A stretch of 64,000 bases of DNA from Simmondsia chinensis (lineage: Eukaryota; Streptophyta; Magnoliopsida; Caryophyllales; Simmondsiaceae). The notes beneath the pieces are model-generated. The model saw nothing but the letters and a program-made list of their open reading frames with translations, had not been told where the DNA came from and did not search any database. The DNA lies in assembly GCA_018398585.1 (NCBI GenBank), contig JAGTTD010000010.1, forward strand, positions 24,251,739 to 24,315,738. Reading direction: 5' to 3'. Position 1 is the stretch's first letter, and each line of letters starts with the position of its first letter. This document shows positions 44,160 through 54,042 of this stretch, one piece after another. The position numbers were made by a program, and so were the translations under genes.

Positions 44160-44560
44160 GATAATGCATCTGTAGCTATGTTCTCTTTCCCTTTTCTATA
44201 CTAAATGATATATTCAAGGCCTAGCATCTTCATTAACCCCTCCTTCTAAATTCTTGTAGCAATCTTTTGCTGTAAACTCTGATGATCAGTCTTGATAACA
44301 AACCTGTGCCCATCCAAATAATGTCTCCACTTGTCTACAGCTAAAAGTATTGCCAAGTATTCCTTCTTATAAGTAGACATTGCTTGATGCTTGAGACTTA
44401 GGGCCTGACTGAGGTAGGCAATTAGCCTCCCATTCTATGATAAGACTACTCTAATGCCAGTTCCACTTGCATCTGTTTCAAGAATGAACTCCTTAGCAAA
44501 GTTTTGCATTGCTAAGACTGGAGCCTCACAGATAGCTGATTTCAGAGCCTTAAATGCTGC
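44160..44560 (-). pseudogene. RNase H, element 4
   Basis: The minus-strand reading has [20 protein letters not shown], a stop, then LIAYLSQALSLKHQAMSTY, KEYLAILLAVDKWRHYL and FVIKTDHQSLQ, ending TDALSRR. The catalytic positions ETDAS, KEYLA and TDHQS are kept. It degrades the RNA strand during reverse transcription. Confidence 0.87.
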
Positions 44561-45475
44561 CTAAGCTTGATCTATCCATCTAAACGCATCCTTCTTAAGT
44601 AGATCTATTAAGGGCTTGGCAATAGAACCAAATCCAGCTATAAACTTTAGGTAATAGCCTTTCAAACCCAAGAATTCCTGCAGCTGCTTTAGAGTTACTG
44701 GAATGGGCCATTCCTTCATGGCTTGAATCTTAGAAGGATCTGTTGAAACTCCCTTGTGTGATATCACATGGCCTAAATACTCTAATTGTGTCTACAATGA
44801 GCCCTTAGGCAATTTTGCATATAACTTGTGATTACGCATTACTAGAAATACCTCCCTCAAATGCTTGAGATGATCTTCAAAAGAAGGACTGTAAATATGG
44901 ATGTCGTCAAAGAAGACCAACACAAATCTTCTCAAGAATGGTTTGAAGACATCATTCGTAGCAGCTTGGGAAGTAGCTGGAGCATTAGTTAAGCCAAATG
45001 CCATCACCACAAATTCATAATGCTCGTGATGAGTTTGAAAGGCCGCCTTGTATATGTCATGCTCAAGAACTCTGATTTGCTCATAACCCTGCCTCGGATC
45101 AAGTTTTGTGAAGAAATGTGCTCCATATAACTCGTCTAACAAGTCATCCATGACAGGAATAGGGAACTTATCCTTTACTCTCAATGAGTTTAGCTGTCTA
45201 TAATCGGTGCACATCCTAGCTGATCCATCCTTCTTTTTAACTTATATCACAGAAGAAGCAAAAGGGCTGTGGCTTGGCCTAATGAAACATGTCTTGAGCA
45301 ACTCCTCTACTTGCTTCTCAATCTCAGCCTTCTGAGCATTAGGATATTTATAAGGCCCTAGCTTTACTAGCTCAGCATTAGACTGAAGAGGAATGGCATG
45401 ACTAAGGTTCCTCTTTGGAGATAAGGTCTTACGTTGTTCAAATATATCTTCAAACTCCTCAATCAATGTTTGCAC
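44561..45475 (-). pseudogene. pol: Reverse transcriptase, element 4
   Basis: The minus-strand pieces in order are [67 protein letters not shown], and the catalytic block [11 protein letters not shown] with both Asp kept. [10 protein letters not shown] follows, then after a stop GYYLKFIAGFGSIAKPL. Only two or three stops interrupt it. Confidence 0.93.
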
Positions 45476-45481
45476 CTCAGG

Positions 45482-46129
45482 CTAAGGAATGACTCCCAAA
45501 TTAGTTGGAGAGATTGCAAACAGTTGGCTAATCCACTGATAGGAACTCTTCCTGAATCCACACTGTAAGCCCTTGCCTTTAATCAACTGCAGCTTGGCTT
45601 GATCTGACATGCCTTGTAAGACAACTTTAAAACCCTGAATCTCAAAAGTCACTGTTAGTTTTGTAAAATCAAAGATTGTTGGACTGAAGGACCCCATCCT
45701 GTCAACTCCTAACACCATATCGCAACCACCCAAGGGAAGAATCCTGAAATCATCAGTAAACTGGTGCTGCTGCATAGACCTTTGAAATGCTTGTCATTTA
45801 TTCTGAGTGAGGGTGGAGTTCCCATCTGCAACTGACACTACCAAGGGATGGGTCTTGATCACCTCATGTCCCACTTTCTTTACCACTTTAGGATCAATAA
45901 AACTGTGAGTACTTCTACTATAAATTAGAACAATGGTTGATCTATTGCCAACCTTTCCTTTGATTCTTCTGGTGTTGTGTGCTTCATTCCCAGTCAGGGC
46001 CTTCATGGAGATTTCAATTTCATCACCAATAATTTCCTCTGGTGACTCTTGGTCAGAACTATCTTCATCAGCCTCAGATTCATTACTATCGGATTGCATA
46101 CCAACTTCAACACATCTAGCAAACATCAA
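45482..46129 (-). pseudogene. Aspartic protease, element 4, active-site Asp lost
   Basis: It reads IVLIYSRSTHSFIDPKVVKK, where DSGSTHS is expected, so both D and G of the triad are changed. It continues LPLGGCDMVLGVDRMG. The part before it is an acidic linker EADEDSSDQESPEE. The same protease is intact in element 5. Confidence 0.87.
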
Positions 46130-47494
46130 GAACTTAGAACTGCACTTGTGCCCCAGTTGATAAGGCTGATTACACTTATAACACAGTCTTGAGAGCTTCT
46201 TCTCAATATAACGAGATGCCTGAGATTCAATTGAATCCTTCTAATAAGATTTAGAACTTCCTCCTTTAAACTTAGTTCTGTCACTTGGAGTAAGGGTAGT
46301 AGCTTCAATAAGCTTGGCTTTTGCATAAGCCTAGGATAGAGTTCTAGGTCCAATTGCTTTCATAAGATTTTTAATTCTTGGCTTCAAACCACTTATGAAA
46401 CTTGAGACATAATATGCCTTAGTTGCTTAAGGATAACTGGCTGTCACACTTGCCATGAGATTCTCAAATCTTGTCATATACTCCCTTACTGTTTTTGTTT
46501 GAAACACCTTATTAATGTTATCAACGTTATCACTGGAATCCTCATCACCATAACACTCACATAACTCTTCCACAAACTCAGCCCAAGAAAGACTAGGATT
46601 GCTTTTCAACAAACTATAGAACCATACCTCATAATCTCCGTGGAGGTGCATTGCTGCCAATTCCACTTTCTCTGCTTCTCTTATGTTGTAGAAATGAAAA
46701 TGCCGATCACACCTTCTCAACCACAATTGAGGCTGTTTGCCATCAAATGGATCAATCCGAACTTGAGGTTGTCTGGCAGCATTACTTCTTCCATTTGATG
46801 TTGCAACATTGCTTTCTGATCAATGCTGATGATGCTGATTAGGTGGACGATCTTGATGTCTAATGTCCATAGAAGGAAATCTGAACTACACATAAGAATC
46901 AGGAGGACGATCATTCTGTTGTAAATTCATCCCTGATGACCGTGATTGCACTTGCTCAATTGGATGATCTCGTGTTCTTGCAGCTGCTTCAACCTCTTTA
47001 GGTCTGATCTCAGCTGATTGCAATTGATCTTGAGGCCTAGCAGTCACTTGAACAAAAGGATCTCTATCGAGTGATCTGATTCTAGGTTCCTCAACTACAT
47101 TATGCGTTTGTGATTGCACCATTTCAGGTGGAGGTATTAATTAACTTGTAGGTTGAAGTACTCCAAGTACAGATGACTCTCCTTGTCTATTAACCTGATT
47201 TTGCAATTCAGCATGCTTGCCCCCAAAGCTTTGTAACTTTTGCAACGTTAGATCTTCATGCTTCTTATCACTTTGGAATTGCATTTGCCTCAATTGATCA
47301 ATGCTATTCTACTGCAAATTCTAAAACCGAATGAACATCTCATCCATGTGTGGCTTCAATTGATCATTTGTAACAAATTGCACCTCCCTTGGAGCATTAG
47401 CACCAACAACCGCAGCAAAGGACACATTTGGATCCACAAATGCAACTGGATTTTCGGTTCCAGCTTCTGATCTGGTAGTTACTCCACTAGACAT
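46130..47494 (-). pseudogene. gag: Gag, element 4
   Basis: The ATG at 47494 starts MSSGVTTRSEAG, resembling MAGG.TTRSGT of the relatives. Next come a Gln/Arg-rich region, WLRRCDRHFHFYNI, VELAAMHLHGDYEVWFYSL, VDNINKVFQTKTVREYMTRF, a helix block, and the zinc knuckle CYKCNQPYQLGHKC near 46170. Stops at 46886 and 46330 among others. Confidence 0.88.
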
Positions 47495-47563
47495 GTTTGA
47501 ATTATTCTTTTTATGCTTCGCCAGCTCGAATCAAGCTACAAATGATCGATTGACAGCAAGGAA

Positions 47564-47580
47564 CCTGCTTTGATATCAAA
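47564..47580 (-). promoter_or_regulatory. Primer binding site of element 4
   Basis: Minus-strand TTTGATATCAAAGCAGG follows the LTR end. It is an altered initiator-Met site (TGGTATCAGAGC), with three changes. Confidence 0.75.
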
Positions 47581-47991
47581 TGTTAAGCTTCAATTCAACT
47601 TTTGAAGTTAACTTGTGAAAGAGAGAGATTAGATGAGAAGAGAATTGAAAGTATGATGACAGATTAGAGAAGTAGGTGAGAGTTAGAGAGAAAATATGTA
47701 ACAAGTATGAATTTTCATTGAATGAATCAATCTTACACTTGAACAAGCTAGTTAAAGGAATCTAGATACATTGCTTCAAGACAAGGCTTAAACCGACTTA
47801 TAACAGCCAGCTGCCACAATTGACCCACCTTGACCCCTAAACCGACTTAACTAACATTCAAAAGGACTTTGGCGCCAAGCTACGGCAATACAAATGACTT
47901 CAAAAAACACAGCACTTAACTAGCCACTAAGACAGCCACTAATCCTGAAATTAGAGAAATAATGACAGCAACACAAAGGAAAATCACAACA
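47581..47991 (-). repeat. 5' LTR of element 4
   Basis: It is 411 bp, matching 42242-42645 with a small number of differences and a few short indels. It starts TGTTGTGATT on the minus strand at 47991, directly beside the second TATGG copy. Confidence 0.93.
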
Positions 47992-49400
47992 TATGGTCCT
48001 TAAGACGAAAGTGTTACACCATTACCTCGAGATCACTGAGTCATTTAGCTCTAAAAGCAAGGCAATTACAAGGGCAAACTTGGATTGCTTTGAAGCGCAT
48101 CAATCTGTCACAAGTCAGCGTTAGGATTAGAGGAAGCCCTTGATGGATTACTTTAGGATCCCTTGTGACTATGTCAAAAATAGAAAAATGAAAAATGAGA
48201 GCTCATAAATACCATCCTGATGATGAATTTGGACAGCTATACAAAAAAGGTGCTAGTGGAGTGCATCTTAAATGTTTAGACTTAGATGAACCAGTGCTAG
48301 TGATGGTTGGAGCCCATGAAGAAATATGCGGATTCCATTTGGCTGACATAAGATGCACTGGCTCATCAGACGTTATGGTTATTATTGGCCATCAATGATG
48401 GATGACTGTATCAAATATGCAAAAGGGTGCAGAGCATGCCAAACGCATGGGCATGTACAAAGGGTTCCTACAACTGAGATGCATGCTATTGTTAATCCAT
48501 GGCCCTCTCAAGGATGGGCAATGAACATTATAGGAGAGATCAATCCTCGTTATAGCAAGCAGTATTCACACACTCTTGTGGCCATAGACCATTTTATAAA
48601 ATGGTTGGGGGATAAAACATATACGAATATCAATGAGCAGGATGTGATTGGGTTCATTAAAGAGTATATCCAGTGTAGGTTTGGAATCCCAAAGACCATA
48701 ACTATGGACCATGCTAAAGTTTTTAATAGGTTTAAGGTTAAAGAGTTTATCAAGATTTTTAATATTTCGATCTTGAACGTAACCCCTTACTATGCTCAAG
48801 GAAATGGCCAAGCCGAGTCTACCATCAAGATTTTAGTGGCTAACATTGAGAAAGTGATTGAGGATAATCCTAGGATGTGGCATAAACTACTACTTGATGC
48901 TCTATGGGCCTATAGAATGTGCAAATGTGATGCAACTAGGAAAAGTCCCTTCCATTTAACATATGGATGTTGTACTTCCAATGGAAGTCACGATTTAGTC
49001 TATGATGTTGGCTCATCAAGGGAGGTTTTCTAGACTTGAATATGAGCAAGCTATGATGGACCAATTGACTAACTTAGATCAAGTTAGGCTTGACCCTCAT
49101 CATATGATGGGGAAGTAAAGTAAAAAAAAAAAAAAAAATTAAAAAATAAGGAAAAAAAAAGCCTACAACAGAAAGGTCAAACCATGGTCTTTTGACTTAG
49201 GGGTTTTGGTCTTGAAAGTGGTATCGCCCACTGGCCAGAAAGACCGTCTCTTTGGGAAGTGGTCCCTAAATTTAGAGGACCAATTTAGAGTCATAGAGGT
49301 ATTTGGAGGAAACGCTCACTTACTCCAAGAACTGGATGGAAGAACTCACCCTAGGGCCATGAATGGAAGGTTCCTTAAGAAATATATTTCAATTTAGGAT
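47992..49400 (+). pseudogene. Tat/Ogre-like integrase, unit A
   Basis: Zinc domain: MVGAHEEICGFH (His pair), then C26 and C29 of the ORF at 48353-49033 in CRACQTHG. Core: GWAMNIIGEI has Asn58 where the first catalytic Asp is expected; TMDHAKVF has Asp119; GNGQAESTIK has Glu155, giving the correct D-x35-E spacing. A frameshift lies at ~48350. The C-terminal segment 49206-49397 reads VVSPTGQKDRLFGKW to HPRAMNGRFLKKYI. An A-rich insertion at 49119-49160 interrupts the linker. Predicted inactive. Confidence 0.9.
49119..49160. repeat. A-rich insertion in the integrase linker
   Basis: AAAGT is followed by 17 A, TT, and further A-runs within coding sequence that resumes with AYNRKVKPWSFDLG. It may be a truncated retroposon tail or slippage. 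Confidence 0.6.
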
Positions 49401-49511
49401 TCTAATAAGGAAATTCTGAAGTTTAGATTTTTTGAGCTATAGGCCCAATTTCAATATCAATTTCTTGATAATTAACTTAATGAACTTTAAGTAGTTGAAA
49501 TATTATGCATG

Positions 49512-49770
49512 TAAACGGATCCCAGGCACTAATGCAACTGGATCCCATTAGAACTCGAAAATTAAGCGTGCATGGGCAAAGGTAGTACCAAGATGGGTGA
49601 CCTCCTAGGAAGTCCTCGTGTTTCAAACCCTCTACGGTTAGGTGTCCTTAATAATAGCCTCTGGGCAAGATTACACCTTGAAGGGGTAAGGCTGCATACA
49701 TCGACCCCTCCCAGACCCCGGTTATGCAGGAGCCCTTGAGGCACTGGGTCTATTGTTGTTGTTGTTGTAT
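49512..49770 (+). mobile_element. SINE-like element: 5S rRNA-derived head, Au-SINE-like body, TTG tail
   Basis: 49512-49630 matches plant 5S rRNA from memory across almost its full length: CACTAATGCA, GGATCCCATTAGAACTC, ATTAAGCGTGC (box A), GTAGTACCAAGATGGGTGAC and CTCCTAGGAAGTCCTCGTG (box C). The body at 49650-49750 has ATAATAGCCTCTGGG, GGGGTAAGGCTGC, ATACATCGACCCCTCCCAGA and GAGGCACTGGGTC, the conserved part of the Au SINE family. The tail is TATTGTTGTTGTTGTTGTA. It lies in the 3' noncoding part of unit A. Cassandra-type LTR elements also carry 5S sequence but would not have this body. Confidence 0.85.
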
Positions 49771-50149
49771 TCATATAAATGAAACTACCAAACTGAGAGA
49801 CGTATTGGAATAAAATGTGTATTTCACTAATAATTTTAGGGAGGAGTATATGGCAATTGCAAACAATACAAGTAAACAACTTGTGTGGCCTAAAACTTCT
49901 ATACAATCTCAGAAAAGTTGAGTTCGAATCCTGACTAAGGACACCTCGATGGATGTTAACTTGTTGGGTTCTTCATTCATCGTTGGTCCACTTAGTTAGC
50001 TTCTTCTTGAAAGATCAACTTATTTTTCTAGGCCTCTGCTGCTGCTTGTTCAAGCTCTCCAAAACTTGAGCACTGAAGGATATGTTGTTGCGTAGGAGAC
50101 ATAAAGAAAACAGAGCTATGTTAATATTCCCTTGGGCCATTAGGGGTGC
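49771..50149 (+). other. 3' noncoding region of Tat unit A
   Basis: It contains a purine tract TTTTAGGGAGGAGTATATGG near 49834-49853 that could be the polypurine tract. No ORF. The exact LTR start is not clear. Confidence 0.45.
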
Positions 50150-51545
50150 TTTTACACACTAACTTTGAGAGAGTTGGAATGATGCCATTTTTGGTAAAGT
50201 GTCATGTGCTTACCACATGAGGTCCTCCTCGAGGAAAGTAAGGCCTCTAAGTACAAAGATAACGGTGTCTCAAGTCCAGCTACTTAAGGAGTTTATCAAC
50301 ATAACAAGGGTATCAACCACTCGATGCTCAGGATGGTTGAAGGGTAAAAGCAGCTCGAGCGCAAGGGCCTTCCAAGAAGGCTATAAGACATAGGGTTTCC
50401 AAGCTCGAGACAGTTACTTGGAGCACAATTTCAGTGCATGGGCACCAAGCTTATCCAAAGAGAACATGGAGCATCTAGAAGAGACTTCAGCTGAAAAACC
50501 GAATGTGGGCTTCAAGAAATATGCTTAAGCATACCAAATCTAGGGCACTTTCACTGATCATCTACACACTTAAGGAGCTTGATGGCCGACATGGGAAGGA
50601 AATGTTACGAAAATAGGGGTCAGCCATTAATTAGTTTTTCTATAAATAAGAGACATTATAGTAGTTCTAAATGGTCCAACACCCCTCATAAGAAATTTCT
50701 TCAAGTTTTCTTGCAAACACACTTGTGTTGTTTACCTACAAGTAGCATAATGTAACCTGGCCTAGTGTAGTGTCGATCTTGCTGTACTTGCTTCTTCAGT
50801 AATACAATGCTTCGGACTTCGGGCTTTAGGTATGAACTTCTCGATTAATCTGTTCCCAAAATCGACAAGTTAAGAATTGAGGCTTTAGTTTAAGGCTTCG
50901 ACGGCCAAGGCTTGACCTTGATTGTATTGGTCATAACACTATTGTCACTGCTTAATACATCAGGTGAACTTAGGTTTTCCCCATTGTTTAAGGACTTTGA
51001 CGGGCAAGACTTGACTTTGATTTTGTTCTTCATCTAGTAACCCAGATACAATTTGCTCCATCTAAATCTTTCATACTCTGACTAATTCGAGTTATTATAA
51101 GTCAAAGGTGTTAAGCATAAAAATCTTGTTAGCTCGGGCTTATATGTGGACTACTGAGCTCTTGGATTTGTCTTCACCCTGTTCCTGACTTTTTAGTGTA
51201 CAAGAAAAGGTATTTGTGGGCCTTGCTCTGTCACTGTAACTGCCACTTGAGTTAGGTCATTATTCCTTGAATTTCTTATCAAAATACATATCAAAAAATC
51301 CACAAAATGTATGAAAAACTTCCCTTAACTGAGGCATAAGTAGAACTCACATATTAATCCAATTTAAATACACCAAAGTATCACCTCCTTTTCTCCGAAA
51401 ATGGGGAGTGGTTGAGGTCAAAGACATACAGTTCGAATTTAGGCTTACTCTCTAATTGCGTTGAGTCCCTTTTGCACTTTTGTTTGCATTTGTATTAATG
51501 GAAACCACAATATTCTAATTAACAAAAAAATATAGCAAGCACGCC
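50150..51545 (+). repeat. Tat/Ogre-like LTR shared by units A and B
   Basis: The end is fixed by the primer site at 51549. The start is approximate. 50330-50705 aligns with 35610-35967. The TATA box TATAAATA is at 50641-50648. Upstream is the 3' end of unit A (integrase) and downstream is the leader and gag of unit B, so one LTR serves as 3' LTR of A and 5' LTR of B. Confidence 0.75.
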
Positions 51546-51548
51546 TTT

Positions 51549-51567
51549 TGGCGACCACAGTGGGAGA
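51549..51567 (+). promoter_or_regulatory. Primer binding site of Tat unit B, tRNA-Arg type
   Basis: TGGCGACCACAGTGGGAGA resembles the TGGCGACTCCGCTGGGGA site of Ogre/Tat elements, which pairs with a tRNA-Arg. It lies a few bases after the LTR end. Confidence 0.8.
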
Positions 51568-52230
51568 CTTAACGCTAGACTTCATCGTCCTCAACCCCAT
51601 CGTAGATTACTAGAACTTAATCTCAGACCATTCACCAATAGTAAGAACCAACAACTCCAGTGCTGTTGAGCATGAGGAACCATAAGATCTAGTGTTGATT
51701 AGGTCCCCACTTGATCACACTCTTACAAAGCCCTGTATCACTAGGGAATGAAACTAGTCACAACTGTGGCAATGAAAGTGTTGGTGAGGATGACATCGCA
51801 AAACACGAGCTTATTGGGCTTGATGGCTATTCTCGAAAGAGTTTTATGGTCATGGAATAGGTGTGCAAGGGCAGGTACCCAAATATAGGGACCAGACCTT
51901 TCTTCCTAGACCTCTTTATACCTATAAAATTTGTGTCTGGGGGGGGAAGCTGACTGCCCACGTCCTCAAGATCAAAACTTGGGAATTGATAAAGCAAGGA
52001 TGAACCAACAACTTGCTATTGTAGGTGTGCTCTCAGGCATGCCATATTACCTAGAGTTTGCTGGAACATACTTAGTGGCCAATCAAACATATAGCCAAAA
52101 TGATCAAAGGGATTACCACAAAGCATAGGGGACAACAATTGTTGCCACATATAATAAGAGCTCATGCGTACCCCGTAGATCCCCCTCGAAATCCTCAGCC
52201 ACTTCAAGGTCAATGGTAGGCATATAACCA
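51568..52230 (+). other. Leader and possible Gag N terminus, unit B
   Basis: Short open stretches (51931-52128, MNQQLAIVGVLSGMPYYLEF) may be the Gag N-terminal region. The rest has no sustained frame. Confidence 0.4.
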
Positions 52231-52231
52231 C

Positions 52232-53181
52232 ATGCCAAACCTACCCCTCCCTGACCAATTGGCCGCCCTTATTGAGCAAATGTATGGGCCAAGCCTCACG
52301 AGCGTCAATAGACCATTGTATAGCAGGCCATACCAAGACTATATTACCAGGGATTACCCCTTCCCTCGAGGGTACAAAATCCCCAAGTTTACCAGGAGAA
52401 GGAAGTGTGTCTGCCCTCAAGCACTTTGCAAGGTTTAATTGCCAATGCAAGAAAGCACCTAAAAATCAATATCTTAACCCCAGGCTATTCCCCATTTCTC
52501 AAACAAGGACTTCCTTTCAATGGTACATTAGCCTACCAGTTCCCAAAAATAGAGCTAAGAGCTTCCATGTCTAACCTAGCTTGAATGAAACAGAAGTCAG
52601 CTGAATCTGTAGAAGATTACATTAAACGATTGAAGAGAGTCGCGTTAAAATGCACAGTACTTCTTCCTAAAGTCGAATATGCCAAGCTAGCCTTGAATGC
52701 CTTGGACATTAAATTTAGGAAGAAGTTTCAGGGTTCAAACTTCAAGACACTTTTACAGTTGGCCGAATGTGCTGCTAGATATGAGGCTTTCTTAAAGGAC
52801 GAAAGCCTCAAGAAAAACAGCATGGATGGAACCTATGTAAACGATTAAATTGACTAGGATGAAAAGGTTCCATATGAAACTGATGTTCTTGAATACGCCA
52901 AAGGGCCTTCTATGGTTTGTAATCTTTGGGTCAAGAAGGATATCAAAGCCAAGAAGTCATACCAATCCTAAGACTTGAGAAAATACTCATTTGATCTCTT
53001 AAGAGCCGATGTCATATTTGACTGGCTTGAGGCAAATAATAAACTTAATAATAGAGCAAACAAAGAAACTCTAACCCCAATTCAACAAAGGGAAAGGTAT
53101 ATTATAAATGGCATGATTAGTTGAATCACTCAATGAAGAACTAGGTGACCTTTGGAAATGTGGTCCAAGATGCCACTGAGG
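52232..53181 (+). pseudogene. gag: Tat/Ogre-like Gag, unit B, first part
   Basis: YPFPRGYKIPKFTRR, then ALKHFARFNCQC in another frame, FQWYISLPV, and the ORF 52585-52848: MKQKSAESVEDYIKRLKRVA to LLQLAECAARYEAFL. These are the conserved capsid blocks of Tat Gag. After 52850 the reading is broken. The last 47 bp (53135-53181) are repeated on the far side of the inserted element. Confidence 0.85.
53135..53181. repeat. 47-bp direct repeat, left copy, flanking element 5
   Basis: GAAGAACTAGGTGACC... to CACTGAGG is repeated at 56684-56730 with two differences. It abuts the LTR terminus at 53182 directly. At the right end the LTR lacks its last 4 nt before the repeat begins. Confidence 0.93.
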
Positions 53182-53649
53182 TGTTACGTTCGTGATTGAA
53201 TCATGAACATAAGCTAAGTAAAATGAGGATAGATTGAGAGTATGATATGAGAAAGAAGGGAATTAGGGATGAGAAATAGAGAGAGTTAGATGAGAGAGAG
53301 AAGTTTAATCTCAAATGAGATATTTGTTTATGAATTCATTGAATGCCCTTGAACAATACACTCATCAGCTACTTATAGGCCATTAATCAAGCAATACATT
53401 GAATCAAGACACATCACTAATCATCTTATTAAAAGAAATATCTAGAAAACTCTAGAAACTAACTCACTAACATTTAAACCCATTATTTGGCACCAAAAAT
53501 AGCAACTAACAGCAAAGATAGCACAGCAGCAGCTCACGGACAGCAACAAAACAACGCAGCAGCACCAACAGATTTCAACAGCAGCCCAAACTGAACCAAC
53601 CGCAACCCAGCCACCTCAAGCTCATGCCTCGGATTCTCGGGGCATAACA
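53182..53649 (-). repeat. 3' LTR of element 5
   Basis: It is 468 bp, minus strand TGTTATGCCCCGAG (53649) to CGAACGTAACA (53182). CAG-rich patches lie at 53520-53590. The purine tract CTCAAGGGGAAGGGAA is at 53650-53665 and TTCTTGAGGACAAGAA just beyond it. Confidence 0.92.
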
Positions 53650-53691
53650 TTCCCTTCCCCTTGAGAACATTCTTGTCCTCAAGAATGGAAG

Positions 53692-54042
53692 TTAGTGTTC
53701 AACCATGCCTTGCAAAGTATCTCTAGATCCGCGGGATTCAAATGACACAACATGCTTAGCATAATCGAAAGATACAGGGTTAAAACCACGCATCCAATCA
53801 ACTCCAAGCACCATATCGCATCCACCCAAGGGAAGGACTCTAAAATCGTGTGTGAATTGATATTCATGCATAGACCACTGAAAGGCTCGGTAATTGTACT
53901 GAGTAAGGATAAAGGTTCCATCAGCCACGGTCACTGCCAAGGGGTTAGTCTTAATTACCTTATGTCCCACTCTTTTCACTACCTTTGGATCGATAAAGCT
54001 GTGAGTGCTTCCACTATCTATCAAGATGACAACCGATCTCAT
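53692..54042 (-). pseudogene. Aspartic protease of element 5, active site intact
   Basis: MRSVVILIDSGSTHSFIDPK keeps the catalytic DSGSTHS. The downstream block FRVLPLGGCDMVLGVDWMRG also fits. The frame is open over 116 codons and overlaps the end of the gag frame, as expected for one Gag-Pro polyprotein with a frameshift mutation. The stop is followed closely by the remnant of the pol C terminus. It is the best preserved protease in the window. Confidence 0.9.

Larger units (their letters stand above)
42242..47991 (-). mobile_element. Nearly complete Ty3/gypsy chromovirus (element 4)
   Basis: It is a 5.75-kb element with LTRs of 404 and 411 bp, primer site, gag, protease, RT, RNase H, integrase with C-terminal chromodomain, and polypurine tract, in canonical order on the minus strand. 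It is flanked by a TATGG duplication and sits in unit A between RNase H and integrase. The ORFs are broken by stops. The full domain set makes it the reference for the gag-only relatives at 15884-20200 and 53182-56683. Confidence 0.94.

Noticed and set aside
49512..49630. Functional 5S rRNA gene
   Set aside because: Many differences from the conserved plant 5S sequence, no terminator T-run after it, a fused SINE body, and a single copy inside a retrotransposon.
49512..49770. Cassandra TRIM LTR
   Set aside because: The sequence after the 5S part matches an Au-type SINE body and ends in a TTG tail. No TG...CA LTR ends or primer site were seen. It remains a minor alternative.
49562..49906. Minus-strand ORF of 114 aa
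   Set aside because: It is the complement of the 5S-SINE-like element and carries no protein motif.
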